Assembly: GCA_016196515.1 (NCBI GenBank)
Contig: JACPXN010000012.1
Span: 1-10,149, forward strand
Origin: Candidatus Omnitrophota bacterium
GTDB lineage: Bacteria; Omnitrophota; Gorgyraeia; Zapsychrales; Fredricksoniimonadaceae
Direction of reading: 5' to 3'
Length of the DNA: 10,149 nt
This document shows, piece after piece, positions 1-7,414 of the stretch (within the stretch, counting starts at the first letter, position 1; every line of letters begins with the position of its first letter). The position numbers were made by a program, and so were the translations under genes. The notes under the pieces are model-generated. The model saw nothing but the letters and a program-made list of their open reading frames with translations, searched no databases and was not told the DNA's origin.

Positions 1-2109
1 GAACGAGACCAAGATGTCTGTCCCGCCGCCGTGTTCCTGATGATATTCCATGTTCATTTCCCAGTCATGCAGATCGCGGGTCAGGACATAATACTCTTCT
101 CTTAAGCCCCCGCGATTGACGGTAAAACGGTCGTATACTTTAAATTTCCATTTGGGACTGATCTTGTAATTCCATTCGGTCGTGATCTCGTCGTCCGCGC
201 CGCGGTTCCACCGGCGGCCGATCCCGAGATTCCATCGATCCCCGCCGTTGATATAGGTCTCGAGGTTAACAGAATCGGCACGGTCATTATAATGGTCATA
301 GACGGCATCGCCCTTGAATTGCAGCCAATCGGCGGGTTTGAACTCGACATCCGACTTGACAGGACCGAACCCGCCTTTGGATGGATTTTCCTTCAAGGCA
401 AAATCGCTGCTGACCAGGGTGCGCAGCAAGTCCACGCTGACGCCTTTGCGTTTGGTCTGCAATTTGTTCTCAAGACCGAGAGTGACGGTGTGCTGCTTGC
501 CCAGGGAATCGATGGCGTCAAAACCGTTCAAATGATCCGATGAAAATGTCGGACGGTGCTTGTAAAGATAGAGCGCCGTCGGGGTCACGATGTGGCGCAG
601 GTTGTTGATCTCAACGCCCCATATGTTCTTTTTGATGTTCCACGTCCGGTAGAATTTGGTGCTGATATCCGCGCCTGTCAAGAACTGCCCGCGGATGATG
701 TTGCGCTGCGCTAAGTTTGCCGTGCGACTGTAATAAGTGTTCTGTTCGCCGGCGTAAGGCCGAAGCTCAACAAAAGATATCTTCATCGGATAAGAGATCT
801 GGTTGTTGGTATCAAATCGCACGGTCTTTTTGTGACTTTCCGGTTCGGCCTCCTTCTTGGTCAGATTGGAGAACGTGCTGGCCGTCCGCACGTAAAACCC
901 GGTGTTCCCTATTTCCGTGTCGCTCAGATCATATTTGATCTCAGGTAATCTCTCCACGCCGCGGGCAAAACGGTTGACGCGGCTGGCGTCGATCCGAAAC
1001 GTTAACGTCGCTTTTTTGGGCAGGATACGGGTGAGCAGGAAATACGTGTCAAAGTTGGGGTCCTGGCGGTACTGGCGTTCAAAATATTCCTTCAGGAACG
1101 TGGCGTCCCTGACCCTGAAATACTGCACTAAAATGTCCGTTTTGTCATCCGGGTTCCATTTGTGGCGCCACTCCACCTTATACCGCTCGTGTTCCGGCGT
1201 CGCAGAAGGGCGCGGCTTCCACAAGTGTTTGGACGTGATGGGACGTTCAAGCATGTAATACGTCTTGATGACGCCGCCGCCATGATGGGGCGTTTGGTAT
1301 TTATAATCAAATCCGGACGCCAGGTCCCTTTTCTCCCGGTAATCCACGTGAATGGTCAATTTGGCATTGTCATTGATGCGCTGGCGGATGGTCGTCAGGA
1401 CAAAAAACCCGAAGTCTTTGGTCTTGCCCGGCATGAACGTGATCCACGGCTTGTCCTTGAGGTCCTGCGTATATTTGGGCCAATACATAACAGGCACTTT
1501 TCCCAGATACACCTTCACGTCGCGGGCAATGGCTTTGTCCCCCGGATACACGTCAATCTTCCTGGAAGCGATCCGAAAGAACGGGGCGTCATGGTCGGAG
1601 GTTGTCAAATACCCGTTATGCATGACGATATGTTCGGGGGACATCCTGTCAACCACCTTGCCGTTGGTCTGATAGGGGAACTGGTAGATGCGGGCGTTCT
1701 TGAAAGACCCGCTCTGGTCATTAAAATGATATGTTCCCTCGCTGGCATCCACCTGCGACTGCGGTGAATCAATATACACATGGCCCTGGGCCACGCCCAC
1801 ATTGAGGATGCGGTCCAGTTCCAATTGATCGCAGGTCAAGATGGTCTGGTCAGCAGTGACAACGACGTTGCCGCGGGCCAGGGCCTTGCTGTTAGCGGTG
1901 GAATACTGCACCTGATCGGCCTGCAACTCGACGGATTTGACCTTATTGAGCTTAAGATTGAGCATGTCCCCGGATTTTTTATCCCCGGACGTCCCGCCGC
2001 CCGCGGGAGCGGCGAAAGGATTTTTGGCCAGGGCCGCGCACGGGAAAAGGACCCCCAGGACGACCATCGTCCCCAGTAATCCCAAGGCGTGTTGTTTACG
2101 TGTGTCCAT
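1..2109 (-). CDS. lptD: LPS-assembly protein LptD (OstA/Imp family), C-terminus cut by window edge
   Basis: LptD is the outer-membrane beta-barrel that inserts lipopolysaccharide into the outer leaflet, fed by the Lpt bridge. The frame is open for 703 codons from ATG at 2109 to base 1 without a stop, so the C-terminal end of the barrel lies outside. Residues 1-28 form a signal peptide (basic start, hydrophobic core, end CAALA). Residues about 55-170 are the OstA-like periplasmic domain (VELQADQVQYS, ARGNVVVT, GVAQGHVYI, DASEGTYHF). The junction YLGKVPVMYWPKY (201-213) is typical of LptD, and after it come alternating aromatic/polar strands of the barrel. The start overlaps the kinase stop by 14 nt, with no clear Shine-Dalgarno, so translational coupling is likely. 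The visible part has only C24, in the signal peptide, and C93, so the E. coli disulfide pattern is not obvious. Family assignment is firm; function in LPS export is inferred from family. Confidence 0.9.
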   Translation of the reverse strand, partial: MDTRKQHALGLLGTMVVLGVLFPCAALAKNPFAAPAGGGTSGDKKSGDMLNLKLNKVKSVELQADQVQYSTANSKALARGNVVVTADQTILTCDQLELDRILNVGVAQGHVYIDSPQSQVDASEGTYHFNDQSGSFKNARIYQFPYQTNGKVVDRMSPEHIVMHNGYLTTSDHDAPFFRIASRKIDVYPGDKAIARDVKVYLGKVPVMYWPKYTQDLKDKPWITFMPGKTKDFGFFVLTTIRQRINDNAKLTIHVDYREKRDLASGFDYKYQTPHHGGGVIKTYYMLERPITSKHLWKPRPSATPEHERYKVEWRHKWNPDDKTDILVQYFRVRDATFLKEYFERQYRQDPNFDTYFLLTRILPKKATLTFRIDASRVNRFARGVERLPEIKYDLSDTEIGNTGFYVRTASTFSNLTKKEAEPESHKKTVRFDTNNQISYPMKISFVELRPYAGEQNTYYSRTANLAQRNIIRGQFLTGADISTKFYRTWNIKKNIWGVEINNLRHIVTPTALYLYKHRPTFSSDHLNGFDAIDSLGKQHTVTLGLENKLQTKRKGVSVDLLRTLVSSDFALKENPSKGGFGPVKSDVEFKPADWLQFKGDAVYDHYNDRADSVNLETYINGGDRWNLGIGRRWNRGADDEITTEWNYKISPKWKFKVYDRFTVNRGGLREEYYVLTRDLHDWEMNMEYHQEHGGGTDILVSF

Positions 2110-3028
2110 GATTGGCCAGGACCAGGACTTGCGCGCCGATGATGCCGGCATCGTCCCCTAATTGCGCCCGCGTGATGTTCACCATGGCCGCCTGTGTCGC
2201 CATGGCCCGTTTGCGGATGACCGCTTTGATCGTCGGGAAAAGGAATTGATGATTATTGGAAACCCCGCCGCCGATGACAATGAGCCGCGGATTTAAAAGG
2301 TTAACGGCGCCGGTCAAACCATTGCCCAGATGCCCGGCCGTTTCATGCCAGAACCGCAGGGCCTTGCGGTTACCTGTTTTGGCCGAAGCGTACATGCGCT
2401 CCAGGGTCATGCCCCTGGCGTTCATGATCCGGTTCGCGCGGGCCGTCAGACAGCGGTTACCGACGTAGGTCTCGAAACATCCCCATCCCCCGCAATTGCA
2501 GTCAGGCCCAAATTCGTTGAGCGGCACATGGCCCAATTCTCCGGCGGCATTGCCCTCCCCGCGATAAAGGGCATTATTCAGGATCAGCCCCGCCCCCACA
2601 CCGGTGCCGAGCGTGATGCACATCATGTTGGCAGCACCCCTGCCCGCGCCGAATTTCCATTCGGCCAGCGTAATGAGTTTCACGTCATTGTCAACAACAA
2701 CAGGCAGGCCGGTTTTTTGGCCGAGGATGGCGCGCAAACGCACATTGCGCCAGCCGGGGATATTGGGCAAAAAACGCACCACCCCCGCGGCATGGTCAAT
2801 GGGACCGGGCAGGCCGACACCGATGCCGGCGATGTCTTTTTTTGTTAACCCGGCCTGGACGATGATATCAAGGACCGCGCCGGCCAGCGCATTGATCAGA
2901 CGGATTTTACTTGAAGCGAAAGGGCTTGTGGCGAAACAGGTTCGGGCAATGACTTTCCCCCGGGGATGGACAATACCAAGTTTTATATTGGTGCCGCCGA
3001 CATCCACACCGACAACGTACTTCTTCAT
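2096..3028 (-). CDS. ROK-family sugar kinase (glucokinase-like)
   Basis: This is a cytoplasmic ATP-dependent sugar kinase of the ROK family, 310 residues, the usual length for an enzyme without the DNA-binding domain of ROK repressors. Visible motifs: phosphate loop DVGGTNIK (9-16); catalytic aspartate D115 in VVDNDVK (111-117); second phosphate motif GTGVGAGLI (141-149); sugar-binding GELGH (163-167); and the ROK zinc motif CNCGGWGCFE (177-186), where C177, C179 and C184 with H167 should bind zinc. The adenosine-side motif VIGGGVS is at 251-257. Glucose is the most common substrate, but fructose, N-acetylmannosamine or other sugars cannot be excluded, so no symbol is given. It starts with ATG after a 119-nt gap holding a good promoter and is followed by overlapping lptD, so it probably leads a two-gene unit. 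A small hairpin covers its ribosome-binding region. Confidence 0.9.
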   Translation of the reverse strand: MKKYVVGVDVGGTNIKLGIVHPRGKVIARTCFATSPFASSKIRLINALAGAVLDIIVQAGLTKKDIAGIGVGLPGPIDHAAGVVRFLPNIPGWRNVRLRAILGQKTGLPVVVDNDVKLITLAEWKFGAGRGAANMMCITLGTGVGAGLILNNALYRGEGNAAGELGHVPLNEFGPDCNCGGWGCFETYVGNRCLTARANRIMNARGMTLERMYASAKTGNRKALRFWHETAGHLGNGLTGAVNLLNPRLIVIGGGVSNNHQFLFPTIKAVIRKRAMATQAAMVNITRAQLGDDAGIIGAQVLVLANHGHT

Positions 3029-3031
3029 GAG

Positions 3032-3050
3032 ATCTTTCGTTTTCGAAGAT
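3032..3050 (-). promoter_or_regulatory. Small hairpin over the ribosome-binding region of the ROK kinase gene
   Basis: On the minus strand, ATC-TTCG, loop AAAA, then CGAA-(A)-GAT pair as seven base pairs with one bulged A, ending 3 nt before the ATG at 3028. The only purine-rich stretch that could serve as a Shine-Dalgarno (GAAAGA) lies in its 3' arm. It may dampen translation. The stem is short and AT-rich, so it may also be chance. Confidence 0.3.
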
Positions 3051-3085
3051 GAAAAGTAGAATAAAAATATAGTAATACTAATAAA

Positions 3086-3144
3086 TTAGCGGAATCGGGA
3101 TTATTTTACCCGAAAAAGAAGACTCGTTCAACAAATACCGCTAA
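3086..3144. repeat. Nested inverted repeat enclosing the ROK-lptD promoter
   Basis: Outer arms are TTAGCGG (3086-3092) and CCGCTAA (3138-3144), perfect over 7 bp. Inside them, TCGGG (3095-3099) and CCCGA (3109-3113) form a 5-bp hairpin whose 9-nt loop holds the -10 box. As minus-strand RNA the outer 3' arm is followed by TTTATTA, so it may act as a weak terminator for the GGDEF unit. As DNA it could be an operator. Neither role is proven. Confidence 0.35.
3103..3131 (-). promoter_or_regulatory. Sigma70-type promoter for ROK kinase-lptD
   Basis: Reading the minus strand, TTGAAC (3131-3126) is separated by exactly 17 nt from TAAAAT (3108-3103). These match the consensus -35 at 4 of 6 and -10 at 5 of 6 positions. 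The start of transcription would be near 3096, giving a leader of about 68 nt before the kinase ATG. It is the best promoter match I found in the two intergenic gaps and sits in the largest one. Confidence 0.55.
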
Positions 3145-3147
3145 ATA

Positions 3148-4179
3148 TCAAGAAGCAGGATCAGGGGGATTGTACATGCCGAACGCCACCACACAATTGC
3201 GGCCCTGGGATTTGGCGCGGTACAGCGACCAGTCGGCCTTGTCGATGATCTCCTCGGGAAGCTTTCCGTCAGAGGGATAGGTGGAAACGCCGATGCTGAT
3301 GGTGATGCTAAGGACAGCGTCATAGGCCTTGATGACCCGCGCTTCGGCGGCCTTGCGGATACGTTCGGCCACGACCCTGGCGCCTTCCAGGTCGGTCTCC
3401 GGCAGGACCACACAGAATTCTTCCCCGCCGTAACGGCCGGCAATATCGATCTCGCGGATGTTTTCCTTGATGATGGCGCCGATTTCCTTGAGCACCGCAT
3501 CGCCGGTCAGGTGGCCGTGCCGGTCGTTGATCATCTTGAAATGGTCCACGTCAAGCATGAGGAAGGACATTTTGATCTTGTGCGCCTGCGCACGCTTGAT
3601 CTCCTCATCGAACCGTTCCAGGAAATACCGGCGTGTGCTGAGGGCGCTCAGGCCGTCGGTGATGGCCAGGGTCTCAATGTCCTTGTACAGTTTGATGCGC
3701 CGGTAGGCCAGCGCGAACTGGTGGGCGAGGATGGCGAATTTCTCCCTGTCCTTTTGGGGCACACCCTGAGTGACTAAAAATCCGAGTTTTTTCTCCTTGG
3801 CTTTGAGGACAAAGACCTCTCGGCCGTCCGGCCCCGCCATGGGCGGGGCAGGCGGGACTTCGTCGACGAGTTGGCAATCCTCAATGGTGATGTTCTCCTT
3901 GAGCCGGCGTTTGAAAATGTTGAAGGCCTCCTGCTCGTTAAAATGCCGGTTGATCTCCCTGGTCATGTCATAAAGGGTGAAGATCTGGGCGGCCTCGCGC
4001 TCCAGGCGCGTCTTTTCAGCCAGGGCCTTGGCCTGCTGGTCGATGATCTTCTGATACGTTTCTTTGGAACGCAGAACATCCTCGTCCGAGGCCTGCTCCA
4101 TCTGGAGCACGGCCACCTTGGCCAGAAAAAAAACCACGGCGACAAAAGCGATCGTTAAAATGATCAAGACAGGAACCAT
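3148..4179 (-). CDS. Membrane-anchored diguanylate cyclase (one TM, degenerate GAF-like, GGDEF)
   Basis: A 343-residue diguanylate cyclase predicted to make cyclic di-GMP from two GTP at the inner membrane. Residues 3-22 form one transmembrane helix, about 28-65 a coiled coil, about 66-165 a short GAF-like sensor region, and about 166-335 the GGDEF domain. The active-site motif is GGEEF (251-255), with metal and substrate motif DVDHFKMIND (210-219). An inhibitory I-site RxxD (R242-E-I-D245) sits five residues before GGEEF, so product feedback inhibition is expected. The usual DGLTGLxNRR helix is changed to DGLSALSTRR (175-184). A Pro/Ala/Gly-rich stretch (108-119) in the GAF-like region is encoded by a palindrome. 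The start lies 3 nt after the stop of the upstream cyclase with no Shine-Dalgarno, so it is probably translationally coupled. Activity is inferred from intact motifs. Confidence 0.88.
   Translation of the reverse strand: MVPVLIILTIAFVAVVFFLAKVAVLQMEQASDEDVLRSKETYQKIIDQQAKALAEKTRLEREAAQIFTLYDMTREINRHFNEQEAFNIFKRRLKENITIEDCQLVDEVPPAPPMAGPDGREVFVLKAKEKKLGFLVTQGVPQKDREKFAILAHQFALAYRRIKLYKDIETLAITDGLSALSTRRYFLERFDEEIKRAQAHKIKMSFLMLDVDHFKMINDRHGHLTGDAVLKEIGAIIKENIREIDIAGRYGGEEFCVVLPETDLEGARVVAERIRKAAEARVIKAYDAVLSITISIGVSTYPSDGKLPEEIIDKADWSLYRAKSQGRNCVVAFGMYNPPDPAS
3831..3849. repeat. GC-rich palindrome, type A, inside the one-TM GGDEF gene
   Basis: GCCCCGCC (3831-3838), loop ATG, then GGCGGGGC (3842-3849) form a perfect 8-bp stem. 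It is in frame and encodes part of residues 108-119 (PPAPPMAGPDG), in a loop of the GAF-like region. It matches the copy at 8785-8803 at 16 of 19 positions in the same orientation. Confidence 0.6.
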
Positions 4180-4182
4180 CGG

Positions 4183-5475
4183 TCACGCGGGGACAACTTT
4201 GTTGCGCCCGCCCTCCTTGGCCTTGTACAGCGCCTCGTCGGCCTTATAAATAAGTTCTTCCTTGACTTTCGCGTCCTTGGGGAATGAGGCCACCCCGATG
4301 GACACGGTGATATGGGTTTTTTGGCGGCGCAGCACGATTTCCTGCTCCTGGACCTTTGTTCGGACCTCATCGGCCAGTTCAACGGCCCGGGCCTTGGAAC
4401 AGTCGGGCAAGAGCACGCAAAATTCCTCGCCCCCGTAACGGCACACCAGGTCCCCGGGCTGACTGAAATGCCCGGTCAAAATACCGGCCACGGTCCGAAG
4501 CACGATGTCGCCGGCGGTGTGCCCGAACGTGTCGTTGTATTGCTTGAACCGGTCGAGGTCGATCATGAGAAAACACAATTCCCTGCCCCGGCGCAATTCA
4601 CGGCTGACCTCTTCGTTCAAACGCTCCATCATGTGCCGGCGCAGGTAGAGTCCGGTCAGCCCGTCGCGGATGGCCATCTCCCCGACCTTCTGGTACAGCT
4701 GGGCATTCTCGATGGCGACACTGGTCAGATCCGCGATGGTCCTCAAAAAACGCAGGTCGTCGGTGGTAAAATACTGCGCCAACGCGCTGTCCACCCGCAA
4801 GATCCCCAGCGTCTTGTCCCCCACCAGCATCGGCGCACTGATCAAAGAGCGGATGGGCCGGTCCTCTTCGCTGGCGATCTTTTCAATGTCAAAACGAAAG
4901 TCGCTTTTGGCGTCCTCGACCAGCAAAGGGTTTAAAGTCTTGACCACCCATTGATCGAACAGGTCGCCTTTTTTTGCTTTCAGGCTGACCTGCATCTGCC
5001 CCTTTTGCGAGGAGGATATGCCCAATTCTCCCGTCGAGGAATGAAAAAGGTACAGAATGACCGTGATGTCCTTGTCCCCAAAAAGTTTGTCCACCTCAAG
5101 CGAAAGGGTGGTGGAGGTCTCTTGGAGGTTAAGGCACAGGCTTAATTTTTCGGTCAGGTCCTTGAGTTGGGAATAACTGACGATCTTGCGGCGGAAAGAT
5201 TCAATGGTCTGCGCTTCCCTTTCCAGTTCGCCTTTGAGCAGATTGGCTTTTTCAAAATATTCCTCTTTCTGCAGGACGATGACCGATTGTTTCTTTTGCA
5301 GACGGCGGTGGAAGGAAACCAAAAGGACAATATTGACGGCGAGGGCAAACGCCAAAAACAAGAACGCCGCGGGATTGCGCGTGGCGTAAACAAAAAAACC
5401 GACCAGGGGCAAAAGAAAACTGGCGGCAACCAACGCGTACAGCTTAAACGATGGTTTCTTCGGTTTCGCGATCAA
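4183..5475 (-). CDS. Membrane-bound GAF-GGDEF diguanylate cyclase (two TM)
   Basis: A 430-residue predicted diguanylate cyclase. Two transmembrane helices (about 11-31 and 36-55) form a hairpin with almost no external loop, followed by a coiled coil (about 58-105), a GAF domain (about 105-262, with APMLVGDKTLGILRVDS at 214-230) and a GGDEF domain (about 263-430). The active site is GGEEF (348-352), with motif DLDRFKQYND (306-315) and DGLTGLYLRR (271-280). The I-site position reads Q339-P-G-D342, so its arginine is missing and feedback inhibition may be lost, unlike in the adjacent cyclase. The start is TTG at 5475, overlapping the ABC ATPase gene by 32 nt. An AAGGTG Shine-Dalgarno lies 7 nt upstream, and no ATG occurs early in the frame; the next TTG (residue 15) would cut into the first helix. 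The ligand of the GAF domain is unknown. Confidence 0.88.
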   Translation of the reverse strand: MIAKPKKPSFKLYALVAASFLLPLVGFFVYATRNPAAFLFLAFALAVNIVLLVSFHRRLQKKQSVIVLQKEEYFEKANLLKGELEREAQTIESFRRKIVSYSQLKDLTEKLSLCLNLQETSTTLSLEVDKLFGDKDITVILYLFHSSTGELGISSSQKGQMQVSLKAKKGDLFDQWVVKTLNPLLVEDAKSDFRFDIEKIASEEDRPIRSLISAPMLVGDKTLGILRVDSALAQYFTTDDLRFLRTIADLTSVAIENAQLYQKVGEMAIRDGLTGLYLRRHMMERLNEEVSRELRRGRELCFLMIDLDRFKQYNDTFGHTAGDIVLRTVAGILTGHFSQPGDLVCRYGGEEFCVLLPDCSKARAVELADEVRTKVQEQEIVLRRQKTHITVSIGVASFPKDAKVKEELIYKADEALYKAKEGGRNKVVPA

Positions 5476-6547
5476 AGAAGTGCACCTTGCTCATATCGAA
5501 CACCAGGTCCATGTCCCGGTTGACCTGCGGCCGGTCATGGGCGCCGACGCGGGCAATAAAATTATGCTTGCCTGAATTCAGGTACAGATAGACCTCCGCT
5601 CCCAGCGGTTCGACCACCTCGCAGATGGCGCGCACCGTATTTTCCGGCGAGGCCTCCGACGCAAAAAGTTTGTCGTAGACATCTTCCGAACGTATCCCCA
5701 GGACCACGTCCCTGCCCTCGTACGCGCCCATCCGGGGGACCATCTCATCCACTATTCTCACCAGGCATTTACCCTCATCAAAGAATAATTTCCTGTCACG
5801 TCTGATGATCTTGCCCTGCAGCATGTTGATGGGCGGGGAACCGATGAACGAGGCCACGAACTTGTTGGCGGGCTTGTCGTAAATGCTCATGGGGTCGGCG
5901 CATTGCTGGACAAGGCCTTCTTTCATGACGACGATGCGGTCGCCCATGGTCATGGCTTCGGTCTGATCATGGGTGACATAAATGAAGGTGGTCTGCAAAC
6001 GCATGCGCAGTTTGTGGATCTCGGCGCGCATCTGCACGCGCATCTTGGCGTCCAGATTGCTCAAAGGTTCGTCGAAAAGGAACACGAGGGGTTTGCGCAC
6101 AATGGCCCTGCCCAAGGCCACGCGCTGGCGTTCGCCGCCGGAAAGTTCCCGCGGCCGGCGCTCAAGGTAGGAACCTATCCCCAGGATCTCCGCGGCCTCG
6201 TGCACGCGCTTGACGATCTCCGCCTTGGGATACCCGCGCAGCGTCAGACCGAACGCCATGTTCTCGAAAACCGACATGTGCGGATAGAGCGCGTAATTCT
6301 GGAACACCATCGCGATGTTGCGGTCCTTGGCAGGCACGTCATTGACCATGCGGTCATTGATCCAGATCTCGCCGGAGGTGATGTCCTCCAGCCCCGCGAT
6401 CATGCGCAAGGTGGTGGACTTGCCGCAGCCGGAAGGCCCGACGAGGACCAAAAATTCCTTGTCCCCGATCTTGAGGCTGACGTTATTGACGGCCACAACA
6501 CCGTTTTTATAATTTTTGTACAAATTGACCAGCCGGATATGGGCCAT
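5444..6547 (-). CDS. ugpC: MalK/UgpC-type ABC transporter ATP-binding protein
   Basis: This is the ATPase subunit of a sugar or glycerol-3-phosphate type ABC importer, acting as a dimer on the inner face of the membrane; in this family one ATPase often serves several permeases. At 367 residues it has the family's usual length. Motifs: Walker A GPSGCGKST (37-45); Q-loop Q83; signature LSGGERQR (135-142); Walker B VFLFDEP (155-161); D-loop SNLD (163-166); switch H193. A C-terminal TOBE/MOBE regulatory domain runs from about 237 to 357 (SPPINMLQGKI, LGIRSEDV). The start at 6547 gives the normal N-terminus MAHIRLVNLYKNY and follows an AAAGGGGA Shine-Dalgarno (6558-6565). A longer reading from 6580 would overlap accD and add 11 unlikely residues. 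No permease or binding protein is present here, so the substrate is open; the symbol is a family label. Confidence 0.92.
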   Translation of the reverse strand: MAHIRLVNLYKNYKNGVVAVNNVSLKIGDKEFLVLVGPSGCGKSTTLRMIAGLEDITSGEIWINDRMVNDVPAKDRNIAMVFQNYALYPHMSVFENMAFGLTLRGYPKAEIVKRVHEAAEILGIGSYLERRPRELSGGERQRVALGRAIVRKPLVFLFDEPLSNLDAKMRVQMRAEIHKLRMRLQTTFIYVTHDQTEAMTMGDRIVVMKEGLVQQCADPMSIYDKPANKFVASFIGSPPINMLQGKIIRRDRKLFFDEGKCLVRIVDEMVPRMGAYEGRDVVLGIRSEDVYDKLFASEASPENTVRAICEVVEPLGAEVYLYLNSGKHNFIARVGAHDRPQVNRDMDLVFDMSKVHFFDRETEETIV

Positions 6548-6567
6548 GGTTTTTGTTTCCCCTTTGG

Positions 6568-7410
6568 TTAATTCAGGCAATAATCAATGGTGCGCGCCAG
6601 GACACGCTTCAGGTCCTGACGCTCGACGATCATGTCAATGAGCCCGTGCGCCAGCAAAAATTCGGAACGCTGGAAGCCGGCGGGGAGTTTCTGGCGTATG
6701 GTCTGTTCGACGACGCGCGGCCCCGCGAAACCGATGAGCGCCTTGGGCTCAGCGATGATGACGTCGCCCACCCCGGCGAACGAGGCCATGATGCCGCCCA
6801 TCGTCGGGTTGGTCAAAACGGAAATATACAAAAGTCCCGCCCGGCGGTGGCGGTCCAGCGCCGCGCAGGTCTTGGCCATCTGCATGAGCGACAACGCCCC
6901 CTCGTACATGCGCGCCCCGCCGCCGGAACCCGAAACGATGACCAGGGGAAGTCCGTTGCCGGTGGCGTATTCGACGGCACGGGCTATTCTTTCGCCGACC
7001 ACCGACCCCATGGACCCCATGATGAACCGCGAGTCCGTCACCGCCAGCATGGCCTTGCGGCCTTCGATCTGGCAATGGCCGGTGATGACGGCATCCGTCA
7101 TTCCCGTGGCTTCCTGGTCCGCCTTCAATTTTTCTTTATAGGTCTTGGGGCCTTTAAAATCCAGAGGATCGCCAGAGGCCATCCCCTCATCATGCCCGAC
7201 AAATGAGCCCTCGTCGGTCAAATGCCCGGCGCGCTCATCCGCGGTCAACCCCAGATGATATCCGCATTTGGGACAGACGTTCAAATTATTCTTGAGTTCC
7301 TTGAAATACGCCGGCGACTCGCACCCCGGGCATTTGGTCCAGACCCCCAAGGGGATGTCCTTGCGCTTGACCTTGATGAACGTGTAGTTGGACCTACCGA
7401 ATAAGGACAC
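6568..7410 (-). CDS. accD: Acetyl-CoA carboxylase, carboxyltransferase subunit beta
   Basis: AccD forms with AccA the carboxyltransferase that moves CO2 from biotin on AccB to acetyl-CoA, giving malonyl-CoA for fatty-acid synthesis. The protein is 280 residues, the normal length. An N-terminal zinc ribbon is shown by C27, C30, C46 and C49 (CPGC and CPKC). The crotonase-like core has TDSRFIMGSMGSVVGE (125-140), the oxyanion-type GSGGGARMYEG (161-171), TNPTMGGIMASF (200-211) and IGFAGPRVVEQTIRQKLP (226-243), all highly typical. The start is GTG at 7410, supported by a GGAG Shine-Dalgarno 7 nt upstream and 4 nt after the DUF1015 stop. accA is not in the window. The gene sits directly before the ABC ATPase, probably in one operon. 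Confidence 0.97.
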   Translation of the reverse strand: MSLFGRSNYTFIKVKRKDIPLGVWTKCPGCESPAYFKELKNNLNVCPKCGYHLGLTADERAGHLTDEGSFVGHDEGMASGDPLDFKGPKTYKEKLKADQEATGMTDAVITGHCQIEGRKAMLAVTDSRFIMGSMGSVVGERIARAVEYATGNGLPLVIVSGSGGGARMYEGALSLMQMAKTCAALDRHRRAGLLYISVLTNPTMGGIMASFAGVGDVIIAEPKALIGFAGPRVVEQTIRQKLPAGFQRSEFLLAHGLIDMIVERQDLKRVLARTIDYCLN

Positions 7411-7414
7411 GACC

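Noticed and set aside
1162..1767. 201-codon plus-strand open frame opposite lptD
   Set aside because: The minus-strand frame encodes a continuous LptD sequence; the opposite translation has no family features.
1994..2012. CCCGCGGG-containing GC-rich stretch after the LptD signal peptide as another palindromic element
   Set aside because: It does not resemble the type A or type B elements and is explained by Gly/Ala/Pro codons of a linker.
4312..4935. 207-codon plus-strand open frame opposite the two-TM GGDEF gene
   Set aside because: Shadow of a gene with intact GGEEF and GAF motifs; no recognisable domain.
5903..6571. 222-codon plus-strand open frame opposite the ABC ATPase
   Set aside because: His-rich translation is the mirror of the conserved ATPase motifs; not a gene.
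6548..6580. Upstream ATG for the ABC ATPase
   Set aside because: It lies inside accD and adds 11 residues not seen in the family; the ATG at 6547 has the better Shine-Dalgarno.
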